From an uncultured Caldilineales bacterium (GTDB taxonomy: Bacteria > Chloroflexota > Anaerolineae > JAAEKA01), in the NCBI GenBank assembly GCA_937907455.1, contig CALESQ010000078.1, positions 1 to 64,000 on the forward strand: a stretch of 64,000 bases of DNA, written 5' to 3'. The notes under the pieces were generated by a model. It was not told where the DNA came from, ran no database searches, and worked only from the letters and a program-made list of their open reading frames with translations. Positions 30,482 through 40,133 of this stretch are shown one piece after another. The translations under genes and the position numbers were made by a program. Every line of letters starts with the position of its first letter. Position 1 is the stretch's first letter.

Positions 30482-33364
30482 ATGCCTACACTCACCATCA
30501 ACGGCCAACCCGTCACCGCGCCGGAAGGCGCCACTATTCTGGAAGCAGCGCGCGCGGCCCACATCCACATCCCTACGCTGTGTCATCACCCTGACCTGAG
30601 CAATGTTGGCGCATGCCGCATGTGTGTGGTGTCGGTAGAAAAGGCGCGCGGCCTGCAAACGGCCTGCACCACGCCCGTTTTCGAGGGAATGACCGTACAC
30701 ACCGACTCGGCAGAGGCCATTGCCACGCGCCGTTTCGTGCTGGAAATGCTGCTCACCGATCACCCCAACGAGTGCATGACCTGTGAGGTAAACGGCGATT
30801 GCGAGCTGCAAGACCTGGTCTACGATTATGGTGTAGAATGGCCCCAACACGATGGCGCGCGTCACAGCTATGCCTTCGATCCTGACCCCAACCCCTTCAT
30901 CGCCATTGACCGCAACAAATGTATTTTGTGCGGACGTTGCATCCGCGCCTGCACCGAGATGCAAAACCGCGATGTGTGGAGCTTCGCCAGCCGCGGCTTT
31001 GCCACCAAGCTGGTGGCGGGTGCCGATCAGCCGTTGCTGGATGCCGGTTGTGAGAGCTGCGGCCAGTGCGTGGCCTATTGTCCCACCGGCGCGCTGTTCG
31101 ACAAGATGAGCCTGAACAAGGGCCGTCCCAGCCAGGTGAAGAAAGTACGCACCACCTGCTCTTTCTGCGGCGTAGGCTGTAACTTTGACCTGCATGTGCG
31201 CAACGGCAAGGCGATCCGTGTCACCAGTGCCCGCAACGCACCGGTGAACGGCCTAGCGTTGTGCGTGAAAGGGCGCTACGGCTACGACTACATCCACAAC
31301 CCTGAACGCCTCACCCGCCCGCTGGTGCGCGCCAAATGGCTCGACCCGGCACGGCTGGCGCAGCAGGTGGCCGATGGCACATGGCAAGTGCGGGAAAAGG
31401 CAGGGCGCAGATCGCAGCAAACGGAGAACGGTCAACGATCAACATCCGACAATGCGTGGCCGACCGACAATCCGGCATTAACCATTGACCATTTTATCGC
31501 AGTAGACTGGGACACTGCACTGGATGTAACCGCAACCAAGCTGGCGCAGGAAAAGAAACGGCACGGCGGGCGCAGCTTCGCCTTTCTGGCCTCGGCTAAA
31601 TGCAGCAACGAAGAAAACTTTCTGTTTGCCAAGCTCACGCGGCAGTTGATGACCACCAACAGCATTGACCACTGCGCCCGTCTCTGACACAGCAGCACCG
31701 TCGCCGGTCTGGCGACCAGTTTTGGCAGCGGAGCGATGACCAACAGCATTCGCGACATCGCCGAAGAAAGCCGCTGCATCTTCATCATCGGCAGCAACAC
31801 CACCGAACAGCATCCGGTGATCGGCTCCAAGATCCGCCGGGCCAAGCGCCAGCGCGGGGCTAAGCTGATTGTGGCTGACCCGCGGCGGATTGACATAGCC
31901 GAATATGCCGACCTGTACCTGCGCCATCGTCCCGGCACCGACATTGCCCTGCTAAACGGCATCATGCACGTGATCCTGCGTGACGGCCAGCAAGATGCCG
32001 ACTTCATCGCGGCACGCACCGAAGGCTTCGACGAACTGGCGGCCACTGTGGCGAAATACACGCCAGAAGTCGCCAGCGCCATCACCGGCGTGCCTGCCGC
32101 CAAGATCGAGGCGGCTGCGCGCATGATGGCCGAGCATCGCCCGGGCGCGCTGCTCTACGCTATGGGCATCACCCAACACAAGATGGGTGTGGCCAATGTG
32201 ATGAGCTGCGCCAACCTGCAAATGCTGCTGGGCAACATGGGCGTGGCGGGTGGCGGCGTCAACCCGCTGCGCGGACAAAACAACGTGCAGGGCGCTTGCG
32301 ATATGGGCGGCCTGCCCAATGTTTACAGCGGCTATCAGCCGGTAACTCAAGCTGAAGCGCAGGCCAAATTTGAAGCTGCCTGGGGCGTGCCACTGGACAA
32401 CAGGGTGGGCCTGACCGTCACCGAAATGCTAAAAGGCGCGGAAGAAGGCACCGTGCGCTGCCTGTACATCGTGGGCGAAAACCCCATGACCAGCGACCCC
32501 GACCTGCGCCATGTGCAATATTCGCTGGACAAAACCGAATTCATCGTGCTGCAAGAGCTGTTCTACAGTGAAACTGCACCCTATGCCGATGTGATCTTCC
32601 CCGCGGCCAGCTTTGCCGAAAAAGAGGGAACCGTCACCAACACCGAACGACGCATTCAGCGCGTGCGCAAGGCCGTTGAAGCGCCCGGCGAGGCGCAACT
32701 CGACACCTGGATCATCACCCAGTTGGCGCGACGCCTGCTGGCACTGGGCGCGGCTGAGCCAGACACGGCGGCTCCCTTCGGCGGCTGGAACTACAACAGC
32801 CCGCAGGACATCATGGCCGAGATCAACGCGCTCACGCCATCATACGCCGGGGTCACCTATCGTCGGATCGAAGCGGGCGCATCGTTACAGTGGCCCGTGC
32901 CCAACGAAAGCCATCCTGGCACGCCGATTCTGCATGTAGGCAAGTTTACCCGCGGCCTGGGACGTTTTGCCGCGGTGGATCACACCCCGCCTGGCGAGCG
33001 GCCCGATGCCGACTATCCCACGGTGATGACCACCGGCCGCGTGCTGTATCATTGGCACGGCGGTGAGATGACGCGGCGCGCCAGCGGCCTGCTGGCAGCC
33101 TACCCCGAAGCCCTGATTGAGGTCAGCATCGAGGACGCGCAGCGACTGGCAATCGAAGATGGCGACATGGTACGTTTGGTCTCGCGCCGTGGTGCGGTTG
33201 AGGCCAAAGCCTGGGTGACAGAGCGCGTCAGCCGCGATCTGGTATTCGCCACCTTCCACTTCCCCGATCAGGCCGCCAACTGGCTCACCAGTGCCGAACA
33301 TCTTGACCCCGTAGCCAAGATTCCCGAATTTAAGGTAACTGCGGTAAGATTAGAAAAAGTGTAG
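30482..33364 (+). CDS. fdhA: Selenocysteine-containing formate dehydrogenase, catalytic subunit
   Basis: 960 residues with an in-frame UGA at 31685-31687 that I read as selenocysteine 402 (HCARL-U-HSSTVAGL, the FdhF active-site motif). Domains: N-terminal plant-type 2Fe-2S (CHHPDLSNVGACRMC), a His/Cys3 4Fe-4S (HPNECMTCEVNGDC), two 4Fe-4S ferredoxin motifs (CILCGRCIRAC, CESCGQCVAYC), the molybdopterin 4Fe-4S (CSFCGVGC), then the Mo/W-bis-MGD domains and a C-terminal dinucleotide-binding barrel. It oxidises formate or reduces CO2 in the cytoplasm with the diaphorase genes upstream. Residues about 289-336 hold a low-complexity insert. A simple gene call would split it at 31687 and restart at 31736. 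Confidence 0.95.
31685..31730 (+). promoter_or_regulatory. Bacterial SECIS element directing selenocysteine insertion
   Basis: Right after the UGA a perfect 6-base stem GTCGCC/GGCGAC (31700-31705 with 31711-31716) carries the five-base loop GGUCU (31706-31710). The loop sequence and the 18-base distance from UGA to loop equal those of E. coli fdhF as I remember it; SelB binds this loop. Confidence 0.92.
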
Positions 33365-33398
33365 CATCAGCCGTCTTTAGCAGTCAGGAGTATCAGCC

Positions 33399-34529
33399 AT
33401 GGAATTTGGAATACCGCGCGAGGTGCGCGTGCACGAAAAGCGCGTTGGGTTGACGCCCGCGGGCGTTGCCGCGCTCACTCAGGGTGGCCACAAAGTCTAC
33501 ATCGAACACAATGCCGGGGCCGATGCCGGCTTTCGCGACGAGCACTATGAAGGCGTCGGTGCGCAGATCGTCTACTCGCCATCAGAAGCCTACGGCCGTG
33601 CCCAGGTAGTAGTGAAAGTGGCTCGCCCGATGCGCCACGAGTTTCGGCTGTTCGGCCAGGGCCAGGCCATCTTTTCCTTCTTCCATCTCACCGTAGCCTC
33701 ACCGAACCTGTACCAGGCGCTGGCCGAACGTGAGGTCACTGCCATTGCCTATGAAGTAATGGAGGAACCGGACGGCATGTTGCCGATTCTGGTGCCGATG
33801 AGCGAAGTAGCCGGACAATTGGCCCCGATCATGGCCGGCCAATACCTTACCAATCCTCGCGGTGGCCGCGGCATTTTGCTGGGCGGGTTGGCCGGCGTGC
33901 CACGCAGCATCATCATCATCGTTGGCGCAGGCACGCTGGGGCGCACTGCGGCGCGCGGCTTTGTGGGCCTGGGCGCGCAGGTGCTGATGCTGGATGATGA
34001 CGCGCGCAAGCTGCGCTTGGTAGATCAGATGTTCAACGGCACAGTGAGTACCATGATCGCCAACGATTATAACCTGCGCCGCGTGACCCGCTTCGCCGAT
34101 GTGGTGATCGGCGCGGTACACCGCCCGGGCCGTCGCTCGCCGGTGATCATCACCCGCGACATGGTGAGCCAAATGAAAAAAGGCGCGCTGATCATGGACT
34201 TTGCCATTGATCTGGGCGGTTGTGTGGAAACCAGCCGGCTGACGCTGCTGGACGACCCCACCTTCGAGGTGGACGGCGTGATCCACTTCTGCGTGCCCAA
34301 CCTGCCTGCGGCAGCGGCGCGCACCTCCAGCCATGCGCTCACCAACGCCATTCAACCCTATTTGGTGCGTATGGCTGAATGCGGCCTGGAATGCGCGTTG
34401 GGCGAGATGCCGGCGCTGTTCAACGGTGTCAAGCTGTATCGCGGCAAAATTGCCAGCCGACGCCTGGCCCGCGCCCTGGGCCGCGAGATCGAAATAGATA
34501 TGGCCGGCGTGGTCGAGCAACCCGCCTAA
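33399..34529 (+). CDS. Alanine dehydrogenase family protein
   Basis: 376 residues: an N-terminal pyruvate/substrate domain (PREVRVHEKRVGLTPAG, with the catalytic Lys/Arg region) and a NAD-binding Rossmann fold (IIVGAGTLGRTAARGF at about 169-184), the length of Ald. It interconverts alanine with pyruvate, NH3 and NAD. The usual substrate-binding His of Ald reads FFHLTVASP (about 93-102), conserved. It follows the formate dehydrogenase gene by 34 bases; NADH from formate could support reductive alanine formation (inference). Confidence 0.85.
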   Translation: MEFGIPREVRVHEKRVGLTPAGVAALTQGGHKVYIEHNAGADAGFRDEHYEGVGAQIVYSPSEAYGRAQVVVKVARPMRHEFRLFGQGQAIFSFFHLTVASPNLYQALAEREVTAIAYEVMEEPDGMLPILVPMSEVAGQLAPIMAGQYLTNPRGGRGILLGGLAGVPRSIIIIVGAGTLGRTAARGFVGLGAQVLMLDDDARKLRLVDQMFNGTVSTMIANDYNLRRVTRFADVVIGAVHRPGRRSPVIITRDMVSQMKKGALIMDFAIDLGGCVETSRLTLLDDPTFEVDGVIHFCVPNLPAAAARTSSHALTNAIQPYLVRMAECGLECALGEMPALFNGVKLYRGKIASRRLARALGREIEIDMAGVVEQPA

Positions 34530-34544
34530 AAGAAATCCTTTGTC

Positions 34545-35843
34545 ATGAATTATTCCAGTTTATATTACAGCAAGGTTGTTTCCGCCGAAAAAGCGGTCTT
34601 AGCGATTCAATCCAACACGCGCGTCTATCTGGGCGGCGGAGCCGGCGTGCCGATTGAGCTGATGCACGCCATGGTAGCCCGCGCGCCGGAACTGCGCAAC
34701 GTGGAGATCGTGCATATCCTTACCTTTGCCGATGCGCCCTATACCACGGAAGGGATGGAAGAGTCTTTCCGCCACAATGCTTTGTTTATCGGCCACAATG
34801 TGCGCAGCGCCGTGCAGGCTGGACGCGCCGATTTCACCCCGGCGTTTCTCTCAGAATTGCCTGATCTGTTCCGCTCCGGCGGTACGCTGCCGCTGGATGT
34901 GGCCTTGATCTCGCTGTCTACGCCCGATGAGCACGGCTTTTGCAGCTTCGGCGTGGAGGTGGGCACCACCAAACCGGCAGCAGAAGAGGCGCGCATCATC
35001 ATTGCCGAAGTTAACAAGCAAATGCCGCGCACGCTGGGAGACAGCTTCATCCACATCAGTCGGCTGAGTGCCATCGTCGAAGTGGATTATGAAATCCCCG
35101 AAGCACCGCAAGGCGGCAGCTCTGACCTGCACATGAAGGTGGGGCAGCACATTGCCGGGCGCATCCCCGACAACGCTACCCTGCAGATGGGCATCGGTAG
35201 CATTCCAGATGCGGTGTTGCAAAACCTCACCCGTCACAAGGATCTGGGCATTCATACCGAGCTTTTCTCTGATGGCGTGGTGGATCTGGTGGAGCGCGGG
35301 GTGATTACCTGCCGCCGCAAGAGCTTTCATCCGGGCAAGATCGTGGCCGGCTTCCTGTTCGGCTCAAAGCGGCTGTATGAGTTTGTGCATAACAACCCGA
35401 TCATTGAATTGCATCCCACGGATTATGTCAATAATCCGTTCAATATCGCCCAGAACGATACCATGATCAGCATCAACTCGGCGCTGTCCATTGACCTGAC
35501 AGGCCAGGTATGCGCCGACTCTATCGGCACCAAGCTGTACAGCGGCGTGGGTGGTCAGGTGGATTTTGTACGCGGTGCGGCGCGTTCCAAGGGCGGCATG
35601 CCGATCATTGCCTTCCTGTCTACCGCCAAAAACGATACGTTGTCACGCATTATGCCCACGCTGCCCGTAGGATCGGGAGTAGTGACCAGCCGCAACGATG
35701 TGCATTATGTAGCTACGGAATACGGTATTGCCTCGCTGCACGGCAAAACGCTGCGCCAGCGTGCTCAAGAGCTGATCAACATTGCTCACCCGGCGTTCCG
35801 CGACGAGCTGGCGTATCAGGCACGCGAGCTGGGGTATCTGTAA
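34545..35843 (+). CDS. Acetyl-CoA hydrolase/4-hydroxybutyrate CoA-transferase family
   Basis: 432 residues of the Cat1/Cat2/AbfT class. The glycine-rich GSIPDAV (about 217-223), the catalytic Glu in GIHTELFSDG (about 237), and the C-terminal YVATEYGIASLHGKTLR motif are all present. The enzyme would move CoA between short acids such as acetate, propionate, butyrate or 4-hydroxybutyrate. It is 15 bases after the alanine dehydrogenase and ends with a strong terminator, closing the anaerobic gene cluster. Confidence 0.9.
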   Translation: MNYSSLYYSKVVSAEKAVLAIQSNTRVYLGGGAGVPIELMHAMVARAPELRNVEIVHILTFADAPYTTEGMEESFRHNALFIGHNVRSAVQAGRADFTPAFLSELPDLFRSGGTLPLDVALISLSTPDEHGFCSFGVEVGTTKPAAEEARIIIAEVNKQMPRTLGDSFIHISRLSAIVEVDYEIPEAPQGGSSDLHMKVGQHIAGRIPDNATLQMGIGSIPDAVLQNLTRHKDLGIHTELFSDGVVDLVERGVITCRRKSFHPGKIVAGFLFGSKRLYEFVHNNPIIELHPTDYVNNPFNIAQNDTMISINSALSIDLTGQVCADSIGTKLYSGVGGQVDFVRGAARSKGGMPIIAFLSTAKNDTLSRIMPTLPVGSGVVTSRNDVHYVATEYGIASLHGKTLRQRAQELINIAHPAFRDELAYQARELGYL

Positions 35844-35892
35844 AAGCAAGGATTGCGCGGGGGTGAAGACCCCAGCATCCCGGAAAGCCGCC

Positions 35893-35922
35893 AAACCCGT
35901 CCCCATGTGGGGGCGGGTTTTT
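35893..35922 (+). terminator. Intrinsic terminator after the CoA-transferase gene
   Basis: A G+C-rich stem (35893-35904 with 35909-35919) and a run of five T, 50 bases after the stop codon. It ends the cluster that begins at 26743. Confidence 0.85.
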
Positions 35923-35949
35923 GGTTGGCACAGGTTTTTGCCAGGGCGA

Positions 35950-35978
35950 TTGACCGATTGCACAATCTCGGCTACAAT
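35950..35978 (+). promoter_or_regulatory. Sigma70-type promoter of the LLM oxidoreductase gene
   Basis: TTGACC (35950-35955), 17-base spacer, TACAAT (35973-35978). It leaves a leader of roughly 210 bases before the gene at 36197, in which I see no recognised RNA element. The promoter and the terminator at 35893 account for the 353-base gap. Confidence 0.65.
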
Positions 35979-36196
35979 CATTTCCCCCAGCGGCCTCTGT
36001 GCAATGCACAAACCGCCCTCGACAGAATGGTTCACAATCTGCGAGCGCACCGCCCTGAGATTTAAATTTGCTTATCGCCGTTTGATCTCTGGATAAACCG
36101 CCTCAACTCATCATGTCACTCGACATACACCGTTTTAAAAACCGGTAACAGCCAAGACAGCGTAATCCATGCTACGAAATGCAAAGGAGAATCACC

Positions 36197-37081
36197 ATGA
36201 ATATCGGTCTGCAAGTCCCCTCGTTCAAATACCCCGGCGGCACGGCGGCCATCCGCCCTGTGCTGAAAAACATCGCCACCACCGCAGAGCAAGCGGGCTT
36301 CCACAGCCTCTGGGTGATGGATCATTACTACCAAATCAAAGGCTTGTTTGGTGAAGCCTATACCGACCCCATGCTGGAAAGCTATACCACGCTGGGCTAT
36401 TTTGCCGGGTTGACCGAGAAAGTTTATCTCGGTGTACTGGTGACGGGCGTTATCTATCGCCACCCCGCCGTGCTGCTAAAAACCGTCAGCACCCTCGATA
36501 TTGTCTCCGGCGGACGGGCCTATCTGGGCATCGGCGCGGCCTGGTACGAAGAAGAGGCCCGCGGCTTTGGCATTCCCTATCCCCCAACCACCGAGCGTTT
36601 CGAATACCTGGAAGATGGGCTGCAATTGGCAAAGACGCTGTGGAACAACGACGAAAGCGCCTTTACGGGCCGACATGTATCTGCCCCTGCCATCACCAAC
36701 AACCCCCGTCCCCTGGCGCAACCCCATCCGCGCATTCTGATCGGCGGCATGGGCCACAACAAGACCCTGCGCATGGTGGCGCAATATGCCGACGCCTGCA
36801 ATTTCTTTGAAGGCGCCGGTATGGAAGCAATGCAAGGCGCGCTGAACGCGCTGAAGGGCCACTGCGAAGCCCTGGGCCGCGACTACACCACCATCGAAAA
36901 GACCTCGCTGGGCACGGTGCATCTCTCCGGCAACGATACGGTGGAGGGCGTTCTCCGTCGCCTGCGCCGCCTGTCTGAGATGGGCTTTACCCACGCCATC
37001 TTCAACATGCCGGACGTGTACACCCTCACGCCGCTGGAAACCTTCGCCCGCGAGATCATTCCTGCTGCCGCAGAGTTCTAG
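36197..37081 (+). CDS. LLM-class (F420- or flavin-dependent) oxidoreductase
   Basis: 294 residues, luciferase-like TIM barrel. GLQVPSFKYPGG at the start, SLWVMDHYYQIKG (about 37-49), LGVLVTGVIYRHPAVLLK (about 82-99), and GRAYLGIGAAWYEEE (about 109-123, the flavin/F420 phosphate site) are typical. AAAGGAG lies 10 bases before the ATG; the ATG 6 codons earlier has no such site. Many enzymes of this group use coenzyme F420; FMN use is the alternative. Natural substrate unknown. No F420 biosynthesis gene is in the window. Confidence 0.88.
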   Translation: MNIGLQVPSFKYPGGTAAIRPVLKNIATTAEQAGFHSLWVMDHYYQIKGLFGEAYTDPMLESYTTLGYFAGLTEKVYLGVLVTGVIYRHPAVLLKTVSTLDIVSGGRAYLGIGAAWYEEEARGFGIPYPPTTERFEYLEDGLQLAKTLWNNDESAFTGRHVSAPAITNNPRPLAQPHPRILIGGMGHNKTLRMVAQYADACNFFEGAGMEAMQGALNALKGHCEALGRDYTTIEKTSLGTVHLSGNDTVEGVLRRLRRLSEMGFTHAIFNMPDVYTLTPLETFAREIIPAAAEF

Positions 37082-37159
37082 TGATGATAGCAGTCTGCCG
37101 CAGGCAAAGCGAGCTTTGCAATTCCGCAGACAAACCAGCATTCTGGGAGAACCCGCCCA

Positions 37160-37510
37160 ATGACTACCCATCGGATCTTCACCACCAGCTTTGCCAGTGT
37201 CTACCCGCTGTACGTGCAAAAAGCACAGCGCAAAAATCGCACACAGCAAGAAGTGGATCAAATCATCAGCTGGCTCACCGGCTACGACGCCGCAGGCTTG
37301 CAGGAGCAAATCGAACAAAAAAACGACTTTGCCACCTTCTTCGCCCAGGCCCCCACCCTGCACCCCAATCGGTCTCAGATCACCGGCACGGTTTGCGGAG
37401 TGCGGGTGCAAGAGGTAGAAGACCCCCTGATGCGCAACATCCGCTATCTCGACAAATTGATTGATGAGCTGGCCAAAGGCAAGCCGCTGGAAAAAATCCT
37501 GCGTTCGTGA
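37160..37510 (+). CDS. DUF2200 family protein
   Basis: 116 residues. The sequence RIFTTSFASVYPLYVQKA at the start and HPNRSQITGTVCGVRVQEVE (about 74-93) fit the DUF2200 family of small cytoplasmic proteins with no known biochemical activity. It lies alone between the LLM oxidoreductase and an EVE-like gene. Confidence 0.85.
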   Translation: MTTHRIFTTSFASVYPLYVQKAQRKNRTQQEVDQIISWLTGYDAAGLQEQIEQKNDFATFFAQAPTLHPNRSQITGTVCGVRVQEVEDPLMRNIRYLDKLIDELAKGKPLEKILRS

Positions 37511-37576
37511 ACGCATCAACCACTCAGGAAACACTTGGTTGACGCGCTTCTGTGGCGTCGTCAAACAGGAGCAGCG

Positions 37577-37984
37577 ATGTTCGCCATCAAAACCGAAATC
37601 AACACCCCCCAAGCTGAGACATTTATCTTCTTAGCCCAAAAAACCATGTACAACGGCAAACACATCGCGCCCGGGGACACAATCTATCTTTTCGCCAGCG
37701 AGAATGCAGGAGGCGCAGGTCTCATTGCCCGTGGTGTGGTGCTCACGGCCCAAGCTACGCCGCGCAATCTAGACATTGCCAGACAGACCCCGCGCGTCAG
37801 CATCACCGTGCAGCGCACCGCACTGGCGCAGCGATCTTTGGGGCGCAAAGAGCTTAAACCGTTTACCGAATGGCACGATGGCCGGCCCGAAACCGAGCTC
37901 AATTTCAAATTCTACCGCCAGGCCACCGATAAGATCGTGGGTATCTCGACAGAAACCGCCGATTTCCTCGCCCGTTTCTTTTAA
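37577..37984 (+). CDS. EVE-like small protein
   Basis: 135 residues from the ATG at 37577 with AGGAGC upstream. The phrases APGDTIYLFASENAGGAGLIARGVV and FTEWHDGRPETELNFKFYRQ fit a PUA/EVE-type fold, which binds modified bases; this is a fold-level guess with no catalytic residue expected. It is not next to a restriction or modification gene, so a defence role is not supported. Confidence 0.6.
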   Translation: MFAIKTEINTPQAETFIFLAQKTMYNGKHIAPGDTIYLFASENAGGAGLIARGVVLTAQATPRNLDIARQTPRVSITVQRTALAQRSLGRKELKPFTEWHDGRPETELNFKFYRQATDKIVGISTETADFLARFF

Positions 37985-38077
37985 CATCAGCTAGTGTGGC
38001 CCTCAGCAGCACAGGGCGCGCTGCATCGTTTCGCCGCGCCGTGCTGGGGCTAAGTCTTCGGCCCCGCAAACCAACAA

Positions 38078-38106
38078 TTTCCCAATCACGCGCTAGCCGG
38101 TATAAT
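38078..38106 (+). promoter_or_regulatory. Promoter of the NAD synthetase gene
   Basis: A perfect TATAAT (38101-38106) lies 38 bases ahead of the start codon. The matching -35 (TTTCCC, 38078-38083) is poor. Confidence 0.5.
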
Positions 38107-38144
38107 ATCACAGCAAATCAGCCCTGCTCAAAGGACTTTTCCTT

Positions 38145-40133
38145 ATGTCCCACCCCGTTTCCCATACCCATGCTGCCCTGGGTTTCGTGCGCGTCGCGGT
38201 GATCTCGCCGGAGCTGCGCGTGGCCGACGTAGCCTTCAACGTCGGGCGCACTCTGGATGCCTTGCGCGAAGCCGCGGCGCAGCAATGCCGCCTGGCCGTG
38301 TTCCCTGAGTTGGGCCTTACCGGCTATTCCTGCGGCGACCTGTTTTATCAACCTGCGCTGCTGGACGCAGCCCGCGCTGCCCTGTCGGAGCTTGCTCAGG
38401 CCGCCGCCACCATAGACTGCGCCGCAGTAGTGGGCCTGCCTTTGGTGGTGGAAGACAAGCTGTATAACTGCGCGGCCCTGTTAGCGCAGGGTCGGGTGAT
38501 GGGCATTGTACCCAAAACCCACCTGCCTACTACCAACGAGTTCTACGAAGAACGCTGGTTCACTCCTGGCCCGCTGGCTGCCGCACAGCAGGTGAGGTTG
38601 CACCACGGAACTGATCCGGTTCCCTTTGGCGTGGATTTACTCTTCCAAACCACCAACGCACCCGCACTGCGCCTGGGCATCGAAATTTGCGAAGACCTGT
38701 GGGCTGTCGAGCCGCCCAGCGGCGCTATGGCGCTGGGCGGGGCCGAGCTGCTGCTCAATCTCTCAGCCAGCAATGAACTGCTGGGCAAGGTGAGCTATCG
38801 CCGCGACCTGGTATTGCAGCAATCCGCGCGCTGCCTGGCTGCATACCTGTATGCTGGCGCAGGGCCGGGCGAATCCAGCACCGACACACTTTGGGGCGGG
38901 CATTCACTGATTGCCGAAAACGGCAGCCTGCTGGCCGAGACTAAACGCTTTCAGTTCAGCACGCAAATGGCCGTGGCCGATATGGACGTGCAACGCCTGA
39001 CCCACGAGCGCCTGCGCAACAGCACCTACTCAGCCACATCACCACGCCGCCCCTTCCGTGTGATCGAGTTTGCTTTACCAGAGGCGCTGACTTCCAAAAC
39101 ACCATCGCCCCTGCTGCGCGCGCCTCTTAGCCGCACCCCCTTTGTGCCGGCCGATGCTGCGCGCCGCGCTGCGCATTGCCAGGAGATCTTCGCCATTCAA
39201 TCCACCGCACTGGCACGGCGCTTGCGCCACACCGGCCTGCGTCAAGTGACGCTGGGCCTGTCGGGTGGGCTGGACTCTACGCTGGCGCTGCTGGTGACGG
39301 TGAAAGCGTTTGATCTGCTGGAGCTGCCGCGCACCGGCATTGTAGCCATCACCATGCCCGGCTTTGGCACCACCAACCGCACCAAATCCAACGCGGCGAC
39401 GCTGGCTGAAAGCCTGGGCGTTACCCTGCGCACCATTCCCATTGCCGATGCGGTACTTCAGCATTTTCAGGACATCGGCCACGACGAAACCCTGCACAAT
39501 GTGGTTTATGAAAACGCCCAGGCCCGTGAGCGCACCCAAATTCTGATGGACGTAGCCAACCAAATCGGTGGCCTGGTAGTGGGCACCGGCGATCTGTCAG
39601 AGCTGGCCCTGGGTTGGCTGACCTTCAACGGCGACCACATGAGCATGTACCACGTCAACGCGGGCGTGCCCAAAACCCTGGTGCGCTATCTGATCGAATG
39701 GGTAGCTGATGAAGCGTGGAGCGTAGCCGCGGCTGCGGTGCTGCGCGACATTATCGCCACGCCGATCACCCCTGAGCTGCTGCCGCTGAAACAGGATGGC
39801 AGCCTGGAGCAAAAAACCGAGGATACCATCGGCCCCTACGAGTTGCACGATTTCTTTTTGTACCATGTCGTGCGCGCAGCCGCGCCACCAGCCAAGGTCT
39901 TTGTGCTGGCGCGGCAGGCTTTTGCTGATGTCTACAGCGAAGCCACGATCCTGCAATGGCTCAAGGTCTTCTATCGCCGCTTCTTCAGCCAGCAATTCAA
40001 ACGCTCGGCCATGCCCGATGGCCCCAAAGTGGGGTCGGTGGCGCTTTCGCCGCGTGCCGATTGGCGCATGCCCAGCGATGCCAGCGCCGCACTCTGGCTG
40101 ACCGAGATAGACAGCGTGAGCAGCGAGCAGTAA
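38145..40133 (+). CDS. nadE: Glutamine-dependent NAD+ synthetase
   Basis: 662 residues, a fusion of a nitrilase-type glutaminase and an NAD synthetase as in mycobacteria and eukaryotes. Glutaminase triad: Glu in FPELGLTGYS (about 50), Lys in PKTHLPTTNEF (about 124), Cys in GIEICEDLW (about 183). The synthetase part has the ATP-binding SGGLDSTLA loop (about 371) and GTGDLSELALGW (about 480). It makes NAD from nicotinic acid adenine dinucleotide, ATP and glutamine-derived ammonia. Confidence 0.95.
   Translation: MSHPVSHTHAALGFVRVAVISPELRVADVAFNVGRTLDALREAAAQQCRLAVFPELGLTGYSCGDLFYQPALLDAARAALSELAQAAATIDCAAVVGLPLVVEDKLYNCAALLAQGRVMGIVPKTHLPTTNEFYEERWFTPGPLAAAQQVRLHHGTDPVPFGVDLLFQTTNAPALRLGIEICEDLWAVEPPSGAMALGGAELLLNLSASNELLGKVSYRRDLVLQQSARCLAAYLYAGAGPGESSTDTLWGGHSLIAENGSLLAETKRFQFSTQMAVADMDVQRLTHERLRNSTYSATSPRRPFRVIEFALPEALTSKTPSPLLRAPLSRTPFVPADAARRAAHCQEIFAIQSTALARRLRHTGLRQVTLGLSGGLDSTLALLVTVKAFDLLELPRTGIVAITMPGFGTTNRTKSNAATLAESLGVTLRTIPIADAVLQHFQDIGHDETLHNVVYENAQARERTQILMDVANQIGGLVVGTGDLSELALGWLTFNGDHMSMYHVNAGVPKTLVRYLIEWVADEAWSVAAAAVLRDIIATPITPELLPLKQDGSLEQKTEDTIGPYELHDFFLYHVVRAAAPPAKVFVLARQAFADVYSEATILQWLKVFYRRFFSQQFKRSAMPDGPKVGSVALSPRADWRMPSDASAALWLTEIDSVSSEQ

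Noticed and set aside
31688..31735. Stop codon and new start inside the formate dehydrogenase gene, i.e. two genes or a pseudogene
   Set aside because: The frame is unchanged across the UGA, the 16 codons between UGA and the next ATG encode conserved FdhF sequence, and a SECIS hairpin is present.
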